Of a stretch of 64,000 nt of DNA, positions 43,021 to 50,751 are shown piece after piece (position 1 is the first letter of the stretch; each line of letters opens with the position of its first letter). The notes below the pieces were generated by a model. It had not been told where the DNA came from. It saw only the letters and a list, made by a program, of their open reading frames with translations, and searched no databases. Origin of the DNA: Gaiellasilicea sp963791905 (lineage in GTDB: Bacteria; Actinomycetota; Thermoleophilia; Gaiellales; Gaiellaceae); contig CAWBTX010000003.1 of the NCBI GenBank assembly GCA_963791905.1, positions 62,001 through 126,000 of the forward strand, given 5' to 3'. Made by a program: the position numbers and the translations under genes.

Positions 43021-43695
43021 ATGTTCGGAAGGGACAGCTTCACGAAGGCGCCACGGAAGGTGGTGGCCGGCGTCTGCGCGCTCGTCGTCGTCATCGGCGG
43101 AGCGGGTGCGGCAGTCGCCGCATCGGGAGTCGGCAGCCCGCAGGAGGAGAGCGAGGCAGCCATCGCCGCCGCAGCCGAGGATCTCGGCGTCTCGGCCGAC
43201 GATCTGACCGAGGCGCTCGAGACGGCGCTCGCCGCTCGGGTCGACGCCGCCGTCGAGGCCGGACGGCTGACCGAGGCGCAGGCCGCCGAGTTGAAGGAGC
43301 GGATCGCTGCGGGCGAGGTCCCGCTCGTCGGAGTCGGTGGCCCCGGTCCGCGAGGCGGCCACGGCTTCGTCCACTTCGGCGGGCTCGAGGCCGCGGCGGA
43401 CTATCTCGGCCTGAGCGACGAGGAGCTGCGCGAGGAGCTGTTCGCCGGCAGCTCGCTCGCGGACGTGGCAGAGGAGCAGGGCGTGTCGATCGACGGGCTG
43501 GTGGACGCGATCGTGACGGCAGCGACCGAGGACCTCGGCGACGCCGTCGCGGCCGGCAGGCTCACCGACGCGCAACGCGACGAGATCGTCGCCACGCTCG
43601 AGGCGCGCGTGACCGAGATGGTCAACCGCACAGGCCCGGGGCATCCGGATCGCGGCGCCGGCATGGTGCCGCCGCTGGACGGGCCAAACGCCTAG
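43021..43695 (+). CDS. Secreted helical-repeat protein of unknown function
   Basis: 224 aa from ATG 43021, with an AAGGAGGAG ribosome site. A signal/membrane helix (VVAGVCALVVVIGGAGAAVAA) precedes two similar helical segments: LGVSADDLTEALETALAARVDAAVEAGRLTEAQAAEL and VSIDGLVDAIVTAATEDLGDAVAAGRLTDAQRDEI, separated by a glycine/histidine-rich linker (GVGGPGPRGGHGFVHFGG). Repeated 'AGRLTxAQxxEI' units occur in several actinobacterial secreted proteins whose function is not known. No enzymatic motif is seen. It converges with the acetate kinase gene 7 bases away. Confidence 0.78.
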   Translation: MFGRDSFTKAPRKVVAGVCALVVVIGGAGAAVAASGVGSPQEESEAAIAAAAEDLGVSADDLTEALETALAARVDAAVEAGRLTEAQAAELKERIAAGEVPLVGVGGPGPRGGHGFVHFGGLEAAADYLGLSDEELREELFAGSSLADVAEEQGVSIDGLVDAIVTAATEDLGDAVAAGRLTDAQRDEIVATLEARVTEMVNRTGPGHPDRGAGMVPPLDGPNA

Positions 43696-43702
43696 GAGTC
43701 GC

Positions 43703-44623
43703 TCAGGGCCGTGCGGGCATGCCCCGCACGGCCCTGGCGACGACGACCTCCTCCCGCGGCGGCACGACCTCGACGCGGAACTCGCCCAGGTGGCGCAGAC
43801 GGGCTGCCACGGCGTCGCGCACGTCCGGCCGGTTCTCGCCGACTCCGCCCGAGAAGGCGAGCACGTCGAGCCCGCCGAGGGCGGCGGCCATCGACGCGGC
43901 GGCGAGGGCGACGCGGTAGGTGTAGACGGCGAAGCCGAGCTCCTCGTCAAGACCGCCGAGCGCTGCGAGACCCGACTCCTCCTGGAGTGCGCGGTCGAGC
44001 TCGTCGACCGAGAGCCCCCGCTCGCGCAGCAGGTAGACGAGCGCGCCGGGATCGACCGAGCCGGACCGGGTTGCCATGGGAACGCCTTCGAGCGGGCTGA
44101 AGCCCATCGTGGTATCGACGGAGCGGCCGTCGAGGACGGCCGTCACGGAGCACCCGCCGCCGAGGTGGCAGACGACGAGCCGTGGGACGCGCACCTGTTC
44201 GGCGATCCAGGCGACGGCGAGCCCGTGGAAGCCGTAGCGGCGCACGCCCCAGTCGCGCCAGTCCGCGGGGACGGCGTACGTGGCCGCCTCGGCCGGCATC
44301 GACGCGTGGAAGGCCGTGTCGAAGACGGCCACGTTGGGCACGTTCGGGAACACGCGCTGCGCCTGCTCGATCGCGGCGAGCGCGGGTGGGTGCTGGAGCG
44401 GCGCGAGGGCGGACAGCTCCGTGATCGCACGCAGGATCTCGTCGTCGATCTCGACCGGATCGCGGAAGCGCTCGCCGCCGTGGACGATCCGGTGGCCGAC
44501 GCCGGCGAGCTCGGCTCCCACGGCGGCGTCGAGATCGGCGAGCACCTCGGCCGACTCGTCCTCATGGACGAGGTGGAGCTTCAGGCTCGTCGAGCCGGCG
44601 TTGACGACGAGAACGTCGCTCAT
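43703..44623 (-). CDS. ackA: Acetate/propionate kinase, compact form
   Basis: 306 aa, about 90-100 shorter than typical AckA. All main motifs remain: VNAGSTSLK, GHRIVHGGERF, FDTAFHASMP, RRYGFHGL, CHLGGGCSVTAV with DTTMGFSPLEGVPMATRSGSVDP, and SGGVGENRPDVR for nucleotide binding. It interconverts acetate + ATP and acetyl phosphate. Missing are most of the loop between LKLHLV and GHRIV and part of the segment around the GxSxDxR region. No phosphotransacetylase gene is nearby; with isocitrate lyase elsewhere in the window the cell can handle acetate by two routes, which is inference. Confidence 0.87.
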   Translation of the reverse strand: MSDVLVVNAGSTSLKLHLVHEDESAEVLADLDAAVGAELAGVGHRIVHGGERFRDPVEIDDEILRAITELSALAPLQHPPALAAIEQAQRVFPNVPNVAVFDTAFHASMPAEAATYAVPADWRDWGVRRYGFHGLAVAWIAEQVRVPRLVVCHLGGGCSVTAVLDGRSVDTTMGFSPLEGVPMATRSGSVDPGALVYLLRERGLSVDELDRALQEESGLAALGGLDEELGFAVYTYRVALAAASMAAALGGLDVLAFSGGVGENRPDVRDAVAARLRHLGEFRVEVVPPREEVVVARAVRGMPARP

Positions 44624-44728
44624 CTCACCGACACAACCCTGCCAGGGTAGGACTGCCGCCGTCGCGTTGACAAACCTCTTCCCCGCTTTAGGCTCCAGTC
44701 AGTCGTTCGCGCGATCGGGGGGAACTGG

Positions 44729-47700
44729 TTGGGAGGAGCGGGAAGGTGGCCGTGGCTCGCCGCGGCTCTTGTGCTGTGCATGGTGTTCGGGGCGGCCGCC
44801 TCCGGCGCTCCGGTCCGCGACCTCGCGAACGAGCAGCCGACCCTGCCGGCCCGCACTGCGCCCGCGAGCGAGCTCGATCCCGCGCTGCAGCGCGTCGCGG
44901 CCGCAGCTTCGAAGCCCGCCCGCGCACTCGAGCTCGCACGGGAAGCTGTCCTCGATGTCGACGGCGGCGGGATCCGTGTCGTTCTGTCCACGAGCTCGGC
45001 GCAGGCGGTACGGGACGCGGTCGTGGCCGGCGGCGGCGAGGTCGAGGACAGCTACGGATCGCTGGTCCAGGCCCTCGTTCCGCCGGATCAGCTCGCGCCA
45101 CTCGCGGCTCGAGCCGACGTGCGGGAGATCGATCGCCCGGCCGTGTTCGCGCCCGCGGCAGTCCAGGGCGAGGGCGTCGCCTACCTCGGGGCCGATCGGG
45201 CCCAGGCCGCCGGCTTCGACGGCGCCGGCGTCTCGATCGCGATCTTCGACGTCAGCTTCGCCGGGTACCCGGACCGGCAAGCGTCGGGCGACCTGCCGGC
45301 GCAGGTCCTGACGCGCTCGTTCTGCGCGAGCGGCATGACCGAGGGAAACGGCCACGGCACGGCGGTTGCCGAGGTCGTGCACGAGATCGCGCCCGCCGCC
45401 GAGCTCCATCTCGTCTGCATCAACACCATCGTCGAGCTCGGGCGGGCGAAGGACTACGCCGTCGACCACGGCATCGACGTGATCAGCATGTCCGGCGGCT
45501 TCCACTCGAGCGGCGATGGTGCCGGCACGGGGACCGGCGAGTTCGCTGAGCAGCCCGACGGGATCGCCAAATCGGCGCGCGACAACGGCATCATCTGGGT
45601 CAACGCGGCGGGCAACGAGGCGCTCTCGCACTGGTCGGGGACGCTGGCGGATCCGGACGAGGATCGTGTGCTCGACTTCGCCGCGGGCGACGAGGGCAAC
45701 AGCTTCGTCGCCGGCGCGGGCTGGAGCATGTGCGTGCACGCGCGCTGGCGGGCCTGGGCGCACTCCGGCGTCTTCAGCGACTTCGACCTCTACGTGACGT
45801 CGGCCTCGGGCGCCCTCGTGGCGTCCTCGGAAGCGGACCAGCGGTTCGGCGAGCCGACCGAGGACACGTGCTTCACGAACGCCGGGCCGACACAGTCCTT
45901 CTCGGTGGCGCTCGTCCACCGTGCAGGCGATCCAACGCCGTTGATCGACGTCTTCATCCCGGGCGCGATCGACCTCGAGCACAGCGAGGCCCGCGGTAGC
46001 CTGATCGAGCCGGCCGCCTCCCCGTCCGTGCTCTCGGTCGGCGCGGTCTGCCGCCACACGGGCGTCCTCGAGCCGTTCAGTTCGCGCGGCCGCGAGACCG
46101 GCCCGGTCAAGCCCGACCTCCTCGGGCCGGACGCGATCTCGAACGCGACGGCGGGAGCGAGCTCGAGCTGCTCGTCGGGCTTCGTGGGCACATCCGCGGC
46201 AGCGCCCCACGTAGCCGGGCTGATGGCGCTCCTGAAGGATCAGCACCCCGGCAGCACGCCGTCGCAGCTCGAGGGGCTCGCGCGTGCGTGGGCACGCGAC
46301 GTCGGTCGGCCGAACGAGGACCTCGAGACCGGGTTCGGGGTCGCGCGCGTTGTCACCGACCCGCCCAAGATCGAGGGCTCGACGGCGTTCGGGCTCGAGG
46401 GCGGTGTCGCCCGCGGCAGCGCGCGCGTGGTCTCGTCCGTCGCCGGCACCGTCCGCTGGCAGTACGGGCCGAGCGCGTCGTACGGCAGCGAGACCGCGCC
46501 GATGCCGCTCGCCAGCTCTCCGGCCGGCGTCGACGTCGGCGACGTCCTCCCCTTCGTCCCGCCGGGGACGCACCACGCCCGGATCGTGGCCACGAGCGCG
46601 TACGGCACGGCGTTCGGGCCGGACGAGGTCTTCGACTCACCAACCGGGCCGCCGACGGCGGGAACGCTCCCGGCGCAGGCAGTGACGCCCGTCGGAGCCA
46701 CGCTCGGGGCGACCGGCTCCGCGAACGGCACGACGACGCGCGTGGACTTCGAGCTCGGCCCGACGACCGCGTACGGCACGTCGGTGGCGGGCACGACGAT
46801 CGGCGTCGGGCGCGGCATCACCGTGACCGCGGCGGCGCCGGCGCTGCGTCCCGCGACGACCTACCACTATCGAGCCGTCGCCACGAACTCGGTCGGCCAG
46901 GTCGCAGTGGGGCGGGATGTCGTCTTCACCACGCCGCCGGACGTCTCCGTCAACCCGGGCACGCCGGCGATCGGGGGCAGCCCCGTGGTCGGCGCGACGC
47001 TGACCGCCGCCGGCGGCACGTGGTCGATGCTGTCGCCGCTCTCCGCACCGCCGACGCTGGGGTACCAGTGGCTCCAGTGCCGCGCCGGCGGCGGCTTCTG
47101 CGCTCCGGTGAAGGGCGCCGTCGGCGCCGCCTATGCGGTCCGGAGCGAGGATCTCGGCAGGAGTCTGCGCGTGACCGTCACCGGCACGGTGCCCTGGGGC
47201 GCCGCCAGCGCCTCGAGTGCGGCGACGGCGCCCGTGACCGCGTCCGGCGGGGCAGGCGGAGGCGGGGCGGGCGGAGGCGGCGGAGACGGAGGCGGCGGTG
47301 GAGGGGGAGGTGGCGGCGGGAGCGGCGGAGCGCCAGACGTCGAGGTCACGCTCGGCGCCTCCAGCACGACGCCCACCCCGAATCAGGTCGTCGAGCTCAA
47401 GGTGACCATCTTCAACAAGGAGGCCGTCGTCGGGGCGACGGGCCTCACGGCGACGGTCACGCTGCCCGCCGACGCAACCCTTCTCGGCCCGCCTGCCTTC
47501 GACCGCGGCTCCGGCTGCACGGGTACTCGCACGCTCGTCTGCTACCTCGACTATCTCCCTGGGCGCGCGACAACCGTGCTGCGGTTCTCGATCAACGTCG
47601 GCGCCGCGGGCGACAAGACGATCGGCGCCGCGCTGACGCTCGACGTCTGGGATCCGGACACGGCGAACAACTCGGGCGCGCTGACGCTCCGCGTCACCCG

Positions 47701-48001
47701 GGCGACGGTCGCAGGTGGCCGCGCCACGCCGCTGGTCGCCGGCCGGACGCTGACCGGTCGCGCCGGCGCGGACGTGCTCCGCGGCACGGCCGGGCCGGAC
47801 GTCATCGCCGGGCGGGGCGGCAGCGACCGGATCTACGGCGGCAAGGGCCGCGACCGCCTCGACGGCGGCGCGGGCAACGACGCCATCTACGCGCGGGACG
47901 GCGTGCGGGACGTGATCCGCTGCGGCACGGGCCGCGATCGCGTCGAAGCCGACCGGGGCGACTCGGTGGCGCGCGACTGCGAGTCGGTCAGCCGGCGTTA
48001 G
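44729..48001 (+). CDS. Secreted subtilisin-like (S8) serine protease with RTX-type C-terminus
   Basis: 1,090 aa from TTG 44729, with a signal peptide (WPWLAAALVLCMVFGAAASG). Catalytic residues in the S8 order: D174 in AIFDVSFAGYP, H209 in GNGHGTAVAE, N296 in WVNAAGNEA and S489 in FVGTSAAAPHVAGLMALL. After the ~500-residue protease follow fibronectin/Ig-like repeats, a glycine-rich linker of about 35 residues (47248-47330), a DUF11-like adhesion domain (LGASSTTPTPNQVVELKVTIFN), and an RTX-like calcium-binding end (GGSDRIYGGKGRDRLDGGAGN). It would digest extracellular protein. Its stop overlaps the convergent response regulator gene by 14 bases. Confidence 0.88.
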   Translation: MGGAGRWPWLAAALVLCMVFGAAASGAPVRDLANEQPTLPARTAPASELDPALQRVAAAASKPARALELAREAVLDVDGGGIRVVLSTSSAQAVRDAVVAGGGEVEDSYGSLVQALVPPDQLAPLAARADVREIDRPAVFAPAAVQGEGVAYLGADRAQAAGFDGAGVSIAIFDVSFAGYPDRQASGDLPAQVLTRSFCASGMTEGNGHGTAVAEVVHEIAPAAELHLVCINTIVELGRAKDYAVDHGIDVISMSGGFHSSGDGAGTGTGEFAEQPDGIAKSARDNGIIWVNAAGNEALSHWSGTLADPDEDRVLDFAAGDEGNSFVAGAGWSMCVHARWRAWAHSGVFSDFDLYVTSASGALVASSEADQRFGEPTEDTCFTNAGPTQSFSVALVHRAGDPTPLIDVFIPGAIDLEHSEARGSLIEPAASPSVLSVGAVCRHTGVLEPFSSRGRETGPVKPDLLGPDAISNATAGASSSCSSGFVGTSAAAPHVAGLMALLKDQHPGSTPSQLEGLARAWARDVGRPNEDLETGFGVARVVTDPPKIEGSTAFGLEGGVARGSARVVSSVAGTVRWQYGPSASYGSETAPMPLASSPAGVDVGDVLPFVPPGTHHARIVATSAYGTAFGPDEVFDSPTGPPTAGTLPAQAVTPVGATLGATGSANGTTTRVDFELGPTTAYGTSVAGTTIGVGRGITVTAAAPALRPATTYHYRAVATNSVGQVAVGRDVVFTTPPDVSVNPGTPAIGGSPVVGATLTAAGGTWSMLSPLSAPPTLGYQWLQCRAGGGFCAPVKGAVGAAYAVRSEDLGRSLRVTVTGTVPWGAASASSAATAPVTASGGAGGGGAGGGGGDGGGGGGGGGGGSGGAPDVEVTLGASSTTPTPNQVVELKVTIFNKEAVVGATGLTATVTLPADATLLGPPAFDRGSGCTGTRTLVCYLDYLPGRATTVLRFSINVGAAGDKTIGAALTLDVWDPDTANNSGALTLRVTRATVAGGRATPLVAGRTLTGRAGADVLRGTAGPDVIAGRGGSDRIYGGKGRDRLDGGAGNDAIYARDGVRDVIRCGTGRDRVEADRGDSVARDCESVSRR

Positions 48002-48668
48002 ACGCGCCCGGCTGCACGATCCCGTTCTCGTACGCGAACACGACAGCCTGCACGCGGTCGCGGAGGTCGAGCTTCATCAGGACCCGGGCGACGTGGGTCT
48101 TGACCGTGGTCTCGCTGACGAAGAGATCGCGCGCGATCTCTGCATTCGAGAGGCCTCGCGCCATGAAGCCCAGGACCTCGAGCTCGCGGGCGGTGAGCTC
48201 CTGGAGGCTGGGAGGGGTCGCAATCGGAACGGTGCTCGGCGGGCGCTGGATGAACTCCTCGATCACGCGTTTCGTGATCGACGGCGACAGCAGAGCGTCG
48301 CCGGACGCGACGACGTGGATCGCGGCGACGAGCTGCTCAGGCGGTGTGTCCTTCAGCAGGAACCCGCTGGCGCCTGCGCGCAGCGCCTCGTAGACGTACT
48401 CGTCGAGATCGAACGTCGTCAGCATGAGCACACGCGGGCCGGTGCCGCCCCCGTCGACGAGACGCCGCGTCGCCTCGAGCCCGTCGAGGTTGGGCATGCG
48501 GATGTCCATCAGGATGACGTCCGGCTTCAACTCTTCCGCGGCCTTGATCGCCTGCTCTCCGTCGCTCGCCTCGCCGACGATCTCGATGCCCGGTTCCGAC
48601 TCCAGGATCATGCGGAAGCCGGCGCGGACGAGAGCCTGGTCGTCGACGATGAGGACGCGCACGTTCAC
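47988..48668 (-). CDS. NarL/LuxR-family response regulator
   Basis: 226 aa from GTG 48668. A complete receiver: acidic pair VLIVDDQALVR, phosphoacceptor aspartate in VILMDIRMPNLDGLEATR, T in LMLTTFD and K in GFLLKDTPPEQL; then a LuxR helix-turn-helix (LTARELEVLGFMARGLSNAEIARDLFVSETTVKTHVARVLMKL). It controls transcription when phosphorylated by its partner kinase, encoded immediately upstream with a GTGA overlap. Probable target is the divergent MacB/FtsX-type exporter. Confidence 0.94.
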   Translation of the reverse strand: MNVRVLIVDDQALVRAGFRMILESEPGIEIVGEASDGEQAIKAAEELKPDVILMDIRMPNLDGLEATRRLVDGGGTGPRVLMLTTFDLDEYVYEALRAGASGFLLKDTPPEQLVAAIHVVASGDALLSPSITKRVIEEFIQRPPSTVPIATPPSLQELTARELEVLGFMARGLSNAEIARDLFVSETTVKTHVARVLMKLDLRDRVQAVVFAYENGIVQPGASNAG

Positions 48669-49804
48669 GCAGCGCCGTCTCTCACAGGCAGCCAGGCCGA
48701 GATGCGATAGCCGCCGCCGGCGCGCGGGCCGGCCTCGAGCTTCCCGCCGCACATGGCGACGCGCTCGCGCATCCCGACGAGCCCGAGACCCGCGGGATCG
48801 CCGTCTCCGTTCGTTCGACCGTCGTTCTCCACGTCGACCTCCACTTCGTTCAGGCCGTACCGCACGGCGACCCACGCCCTGGCCGGCCCGGCGTGCTGGA
48901 GCGCGTTGGTCAGCGCCTCCTGCACGATCCGGTAGGCCGAGAGGTCGATGCCCGGCGGGAGCTCGAACGGCTCGCCCTGAACGGTCAGCTCGACCGGCAA
49001 CCCCGCTTCGCGCACGTTCTCGACGAGCCGCTCGAGGGTGTCCATGCCCGGCTGCGGCGCCAGCGCGGCGGACTCCCCCTCCGTGCGCATCATGCCCAGG
49101 AGGCGGCGCATCTCCGTCAGCGCCTGCCTCCCCGTCTCTTCGACGATCGTGAGCGCCTCTCGCTCGCGCACCTGGTCGGGCTTCAGCAATCGGCGCACCG
49201 CCCCTGCCTGGACGGTCATCACGCTGACCGAGTGCGCGACGACGTCGTGGAGCTCGCGCGAGATGCGCGCGCGCTCTTCTTCGACCGCGAGCTCCGCCTC
49301 CGCCTCGCTGCGCTGCGCGCGCGCCTCCGCCACCCGAACCTGCTCCGCTCGTCGCGCGGAGGCGACCGACAGGACGAAGATGCCGGTGAGCGGGAGGCTG
49401 ATCCACAGCACCTCCGTCCAGGGAATGCCCGGAGCGCGCAGCATCACGAGCCACCCGGCCCCCAGCACGGCCGCGAACGCCGCGGCCGCCTGTCGGACTT
49501 CGAGCAGCGAGCCGGCCGCCCAGGACGCGAGGAGCAGGACGAAGAACATCGTGCTCGTGTCGTAGGCACCGCCGGGGTCGAGCAGCGTGAAGGCCACGGC
49601 TCCGATCGCCGTCACGAGCGGGGCGGCAAACGGCGCCCGCCGCCTGAAGAGGAGCGGGCCGGCGGTCAGGAGCGCAAGCATCGCCACCCGTGCATTCGCG
49701 TGATCGGCGTGATTCCAGGCCTGGACCTGGGTAACGACGATCACCACGAGCACGAGCGCGTCGAAGACGAACTCTCTCGCACGCAGCACCACGCGGCGAA
49801 TCAC
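48665..49804 (-). CDS. Sensor histidine kinase (HisKA_3 type)
   Basis: 379 aa from GTG 49804; upstream in-frame sequence has no membrane segment and is unlike the family. Four to six hydrophobic helices fill the first ~150 residues (FVFDALVLVVIVVTQVQAW, MLALLTAGPLLF, MFFVLLLASWAAGSLL, VLWISLPLTGIFVLSV). The phosphorylated histidine lies in ERARISRELHDVVAHSVSVMTVQAG, and the ATPase domain ends with AYRIVQEALTNALQHAGPA and GDPAGLGLVGMRERV. A short sensor part suggests membrane-stress or drug sensing, as in NarL-type kinases beside ABC exporters. No clear ribosome site. Confidence 0.9.
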   Translation of the reverse strand: MIRRVVLRAREFVFDALVLVVIVVTQVQAWNHADHANARVAMLALLTAGPLLFRRRAPFAAPLVTAIGAVAFTLLDPGGAYDTSTMFFVLLLASWAAGSLLEVRQAAAAFAAVLGAGWLVMLRAPGIPWTEVLWISLPLTGIFVLSVASARRAEQVRVAEARAQRSEAEAELAVEEERARISRELHDVVAHSVSVMTVQAGAVRRLLKPDQVREREALTIVEETGRQALTEMRRLLGMMRTEGESAALAPQPGMDTLERLVENVREAGLPVELTVQGEPFELPPGIDLSAYRIVQEALTNALQHAGPARAWVAVRYGLNEVEVDVENDGRTNGDGDPAGLGLVGMRERVAMCGGKLEAGPRAGGGYRISAWLPVRDGAA

Positions 49805-49974
49805 AAAGGAACGGTACTTGACGGCACCTGAGCATCGCGTCCTCCGCTGTGACGACGGCGGGATCGTCCGCGGGAACGACCGGAAATCGGAAGCGCGGCC
49901 GATGTGGTCCAGACACGCCGTCCCTACCGTCCCGGAGGCGTGAATCAGAACCGGATTGCACTGGAGGAATGACG

Positions 49975-50751
49975 ATGGAAGCTGCACTCGCAGCACCCCG
50001 GACCGAAATCGAAACGCCGATCGCGACGCGCACCGTCGTCGCGGCCAACGACCTGACGCGCCGCTACGGCTCCGGGGAGACTGCGGTCGACGCCCTCCGC
50101 GGCGTCTCGCTCGAGATCCCCCGCGGCCACCTGACGGCGGTCATGGGCCCTTCGGGCTCGGGCAAGTCGACGCTCATGCACATCCTCGCCGGCCTCGACA
50201 AGCCGTCCAGCGGCACGGTCGAGATCGACGGCGTCGACATCACCGCGCTGAAGGACAACGACCTCACGAAGCTGCGCCGGCGCCACATCGGCTTCGTCTT
50301 CCAGTTCTTCAACCTGCTGCCCATGCTGTCGGCGGAGGAGAACATCACCCTGCCGCTCTCGATCGCGGGCACGCGGCCGGAGCGGGAGTGGCTCGAGGAG
50401 TTGCTCGCGGCGACCGGCCTCGAGAATCGCCGCGCGCACCGGCCGGCCGAGCTGTCCGGCGGCCAGCAGCAGCGCGTCGCAGTCGCCCGCGCGCTGGTCT
50501 CCCGCCCGACGGTGCTCTTCGCCGACGAGCCGACCGGCAACCTCGACTCCCAGACCTCGGCCGAGATCCTCGGCCTGATCCGGGGTGCGGTCGACACGTA
50601 TGGCCAGACGACGGTGATGGTGACCCACGACCCGAAGGCGGCGACGATCGCCGACCGCGTGCTCTTCCTCGCCGACGGCCTGATCGTCAAGGAGCTCGGC
50701 CGTTCCTCGCAGACCGAGATCCTCGACGTCCTGAGCGCGGTCGGTCGATGA
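49975..50751 (+). CDS. ABC exporter ATP-binding protein (MacB/LolD type)
   Basis: 258 aa from ATG 49975; the GGAGGA ribosome site is 6 bases away, whereas the ATG at 49969 directly abuts it. Walker A GPSGSGKS, Q-loop FQFFNLLPMLSAEENI, signature LSGGQQQRVAVARAL and Walker B VLFADEPTGNLDS are all present, of the type that powers mechanotransmission exporters for lipoproteins, toxins or antimicrobial peptides. ATGA overlap with the permease gene shows an operon. It is divergent from a two-component system across 170 bases, which probably regulates it. Confidence 0.93.
   Translation: MEAALAAPRTEIETPIATRTVVAANDLTRRYGSGETAVDALRGVSLEIPRGHLTAVMGPSGSGKSTLMHILAGLDKPSSGTVEIDGVDITALKDNDLTKLRRRHIGFVFQFFNLLPMLSAEENITLPLSIAGTRPEREWLEELLAATGLENRRAHRPAELSGGQQQRVAVARALVSRPTVLFADEPTGNLDSQTSAEILGLIRGAVDTYGQTTVMVTHDPKAATIADRVLFLADGLIVKELGRSSQTEILDVLSAVGR

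Noticed and set aside
44699..46576. 625-codon minus-strand open frame opposite the S8 protease
   Set aside because: Composition is only the antisense of the protease; catalytic motifs lie on the plus strand.
47250..47330. Simple GGC/GGA tract as a separate repeat element
   Set aside because: It encodes the glycine linker of the protease in frame, so it belongs to the gene.
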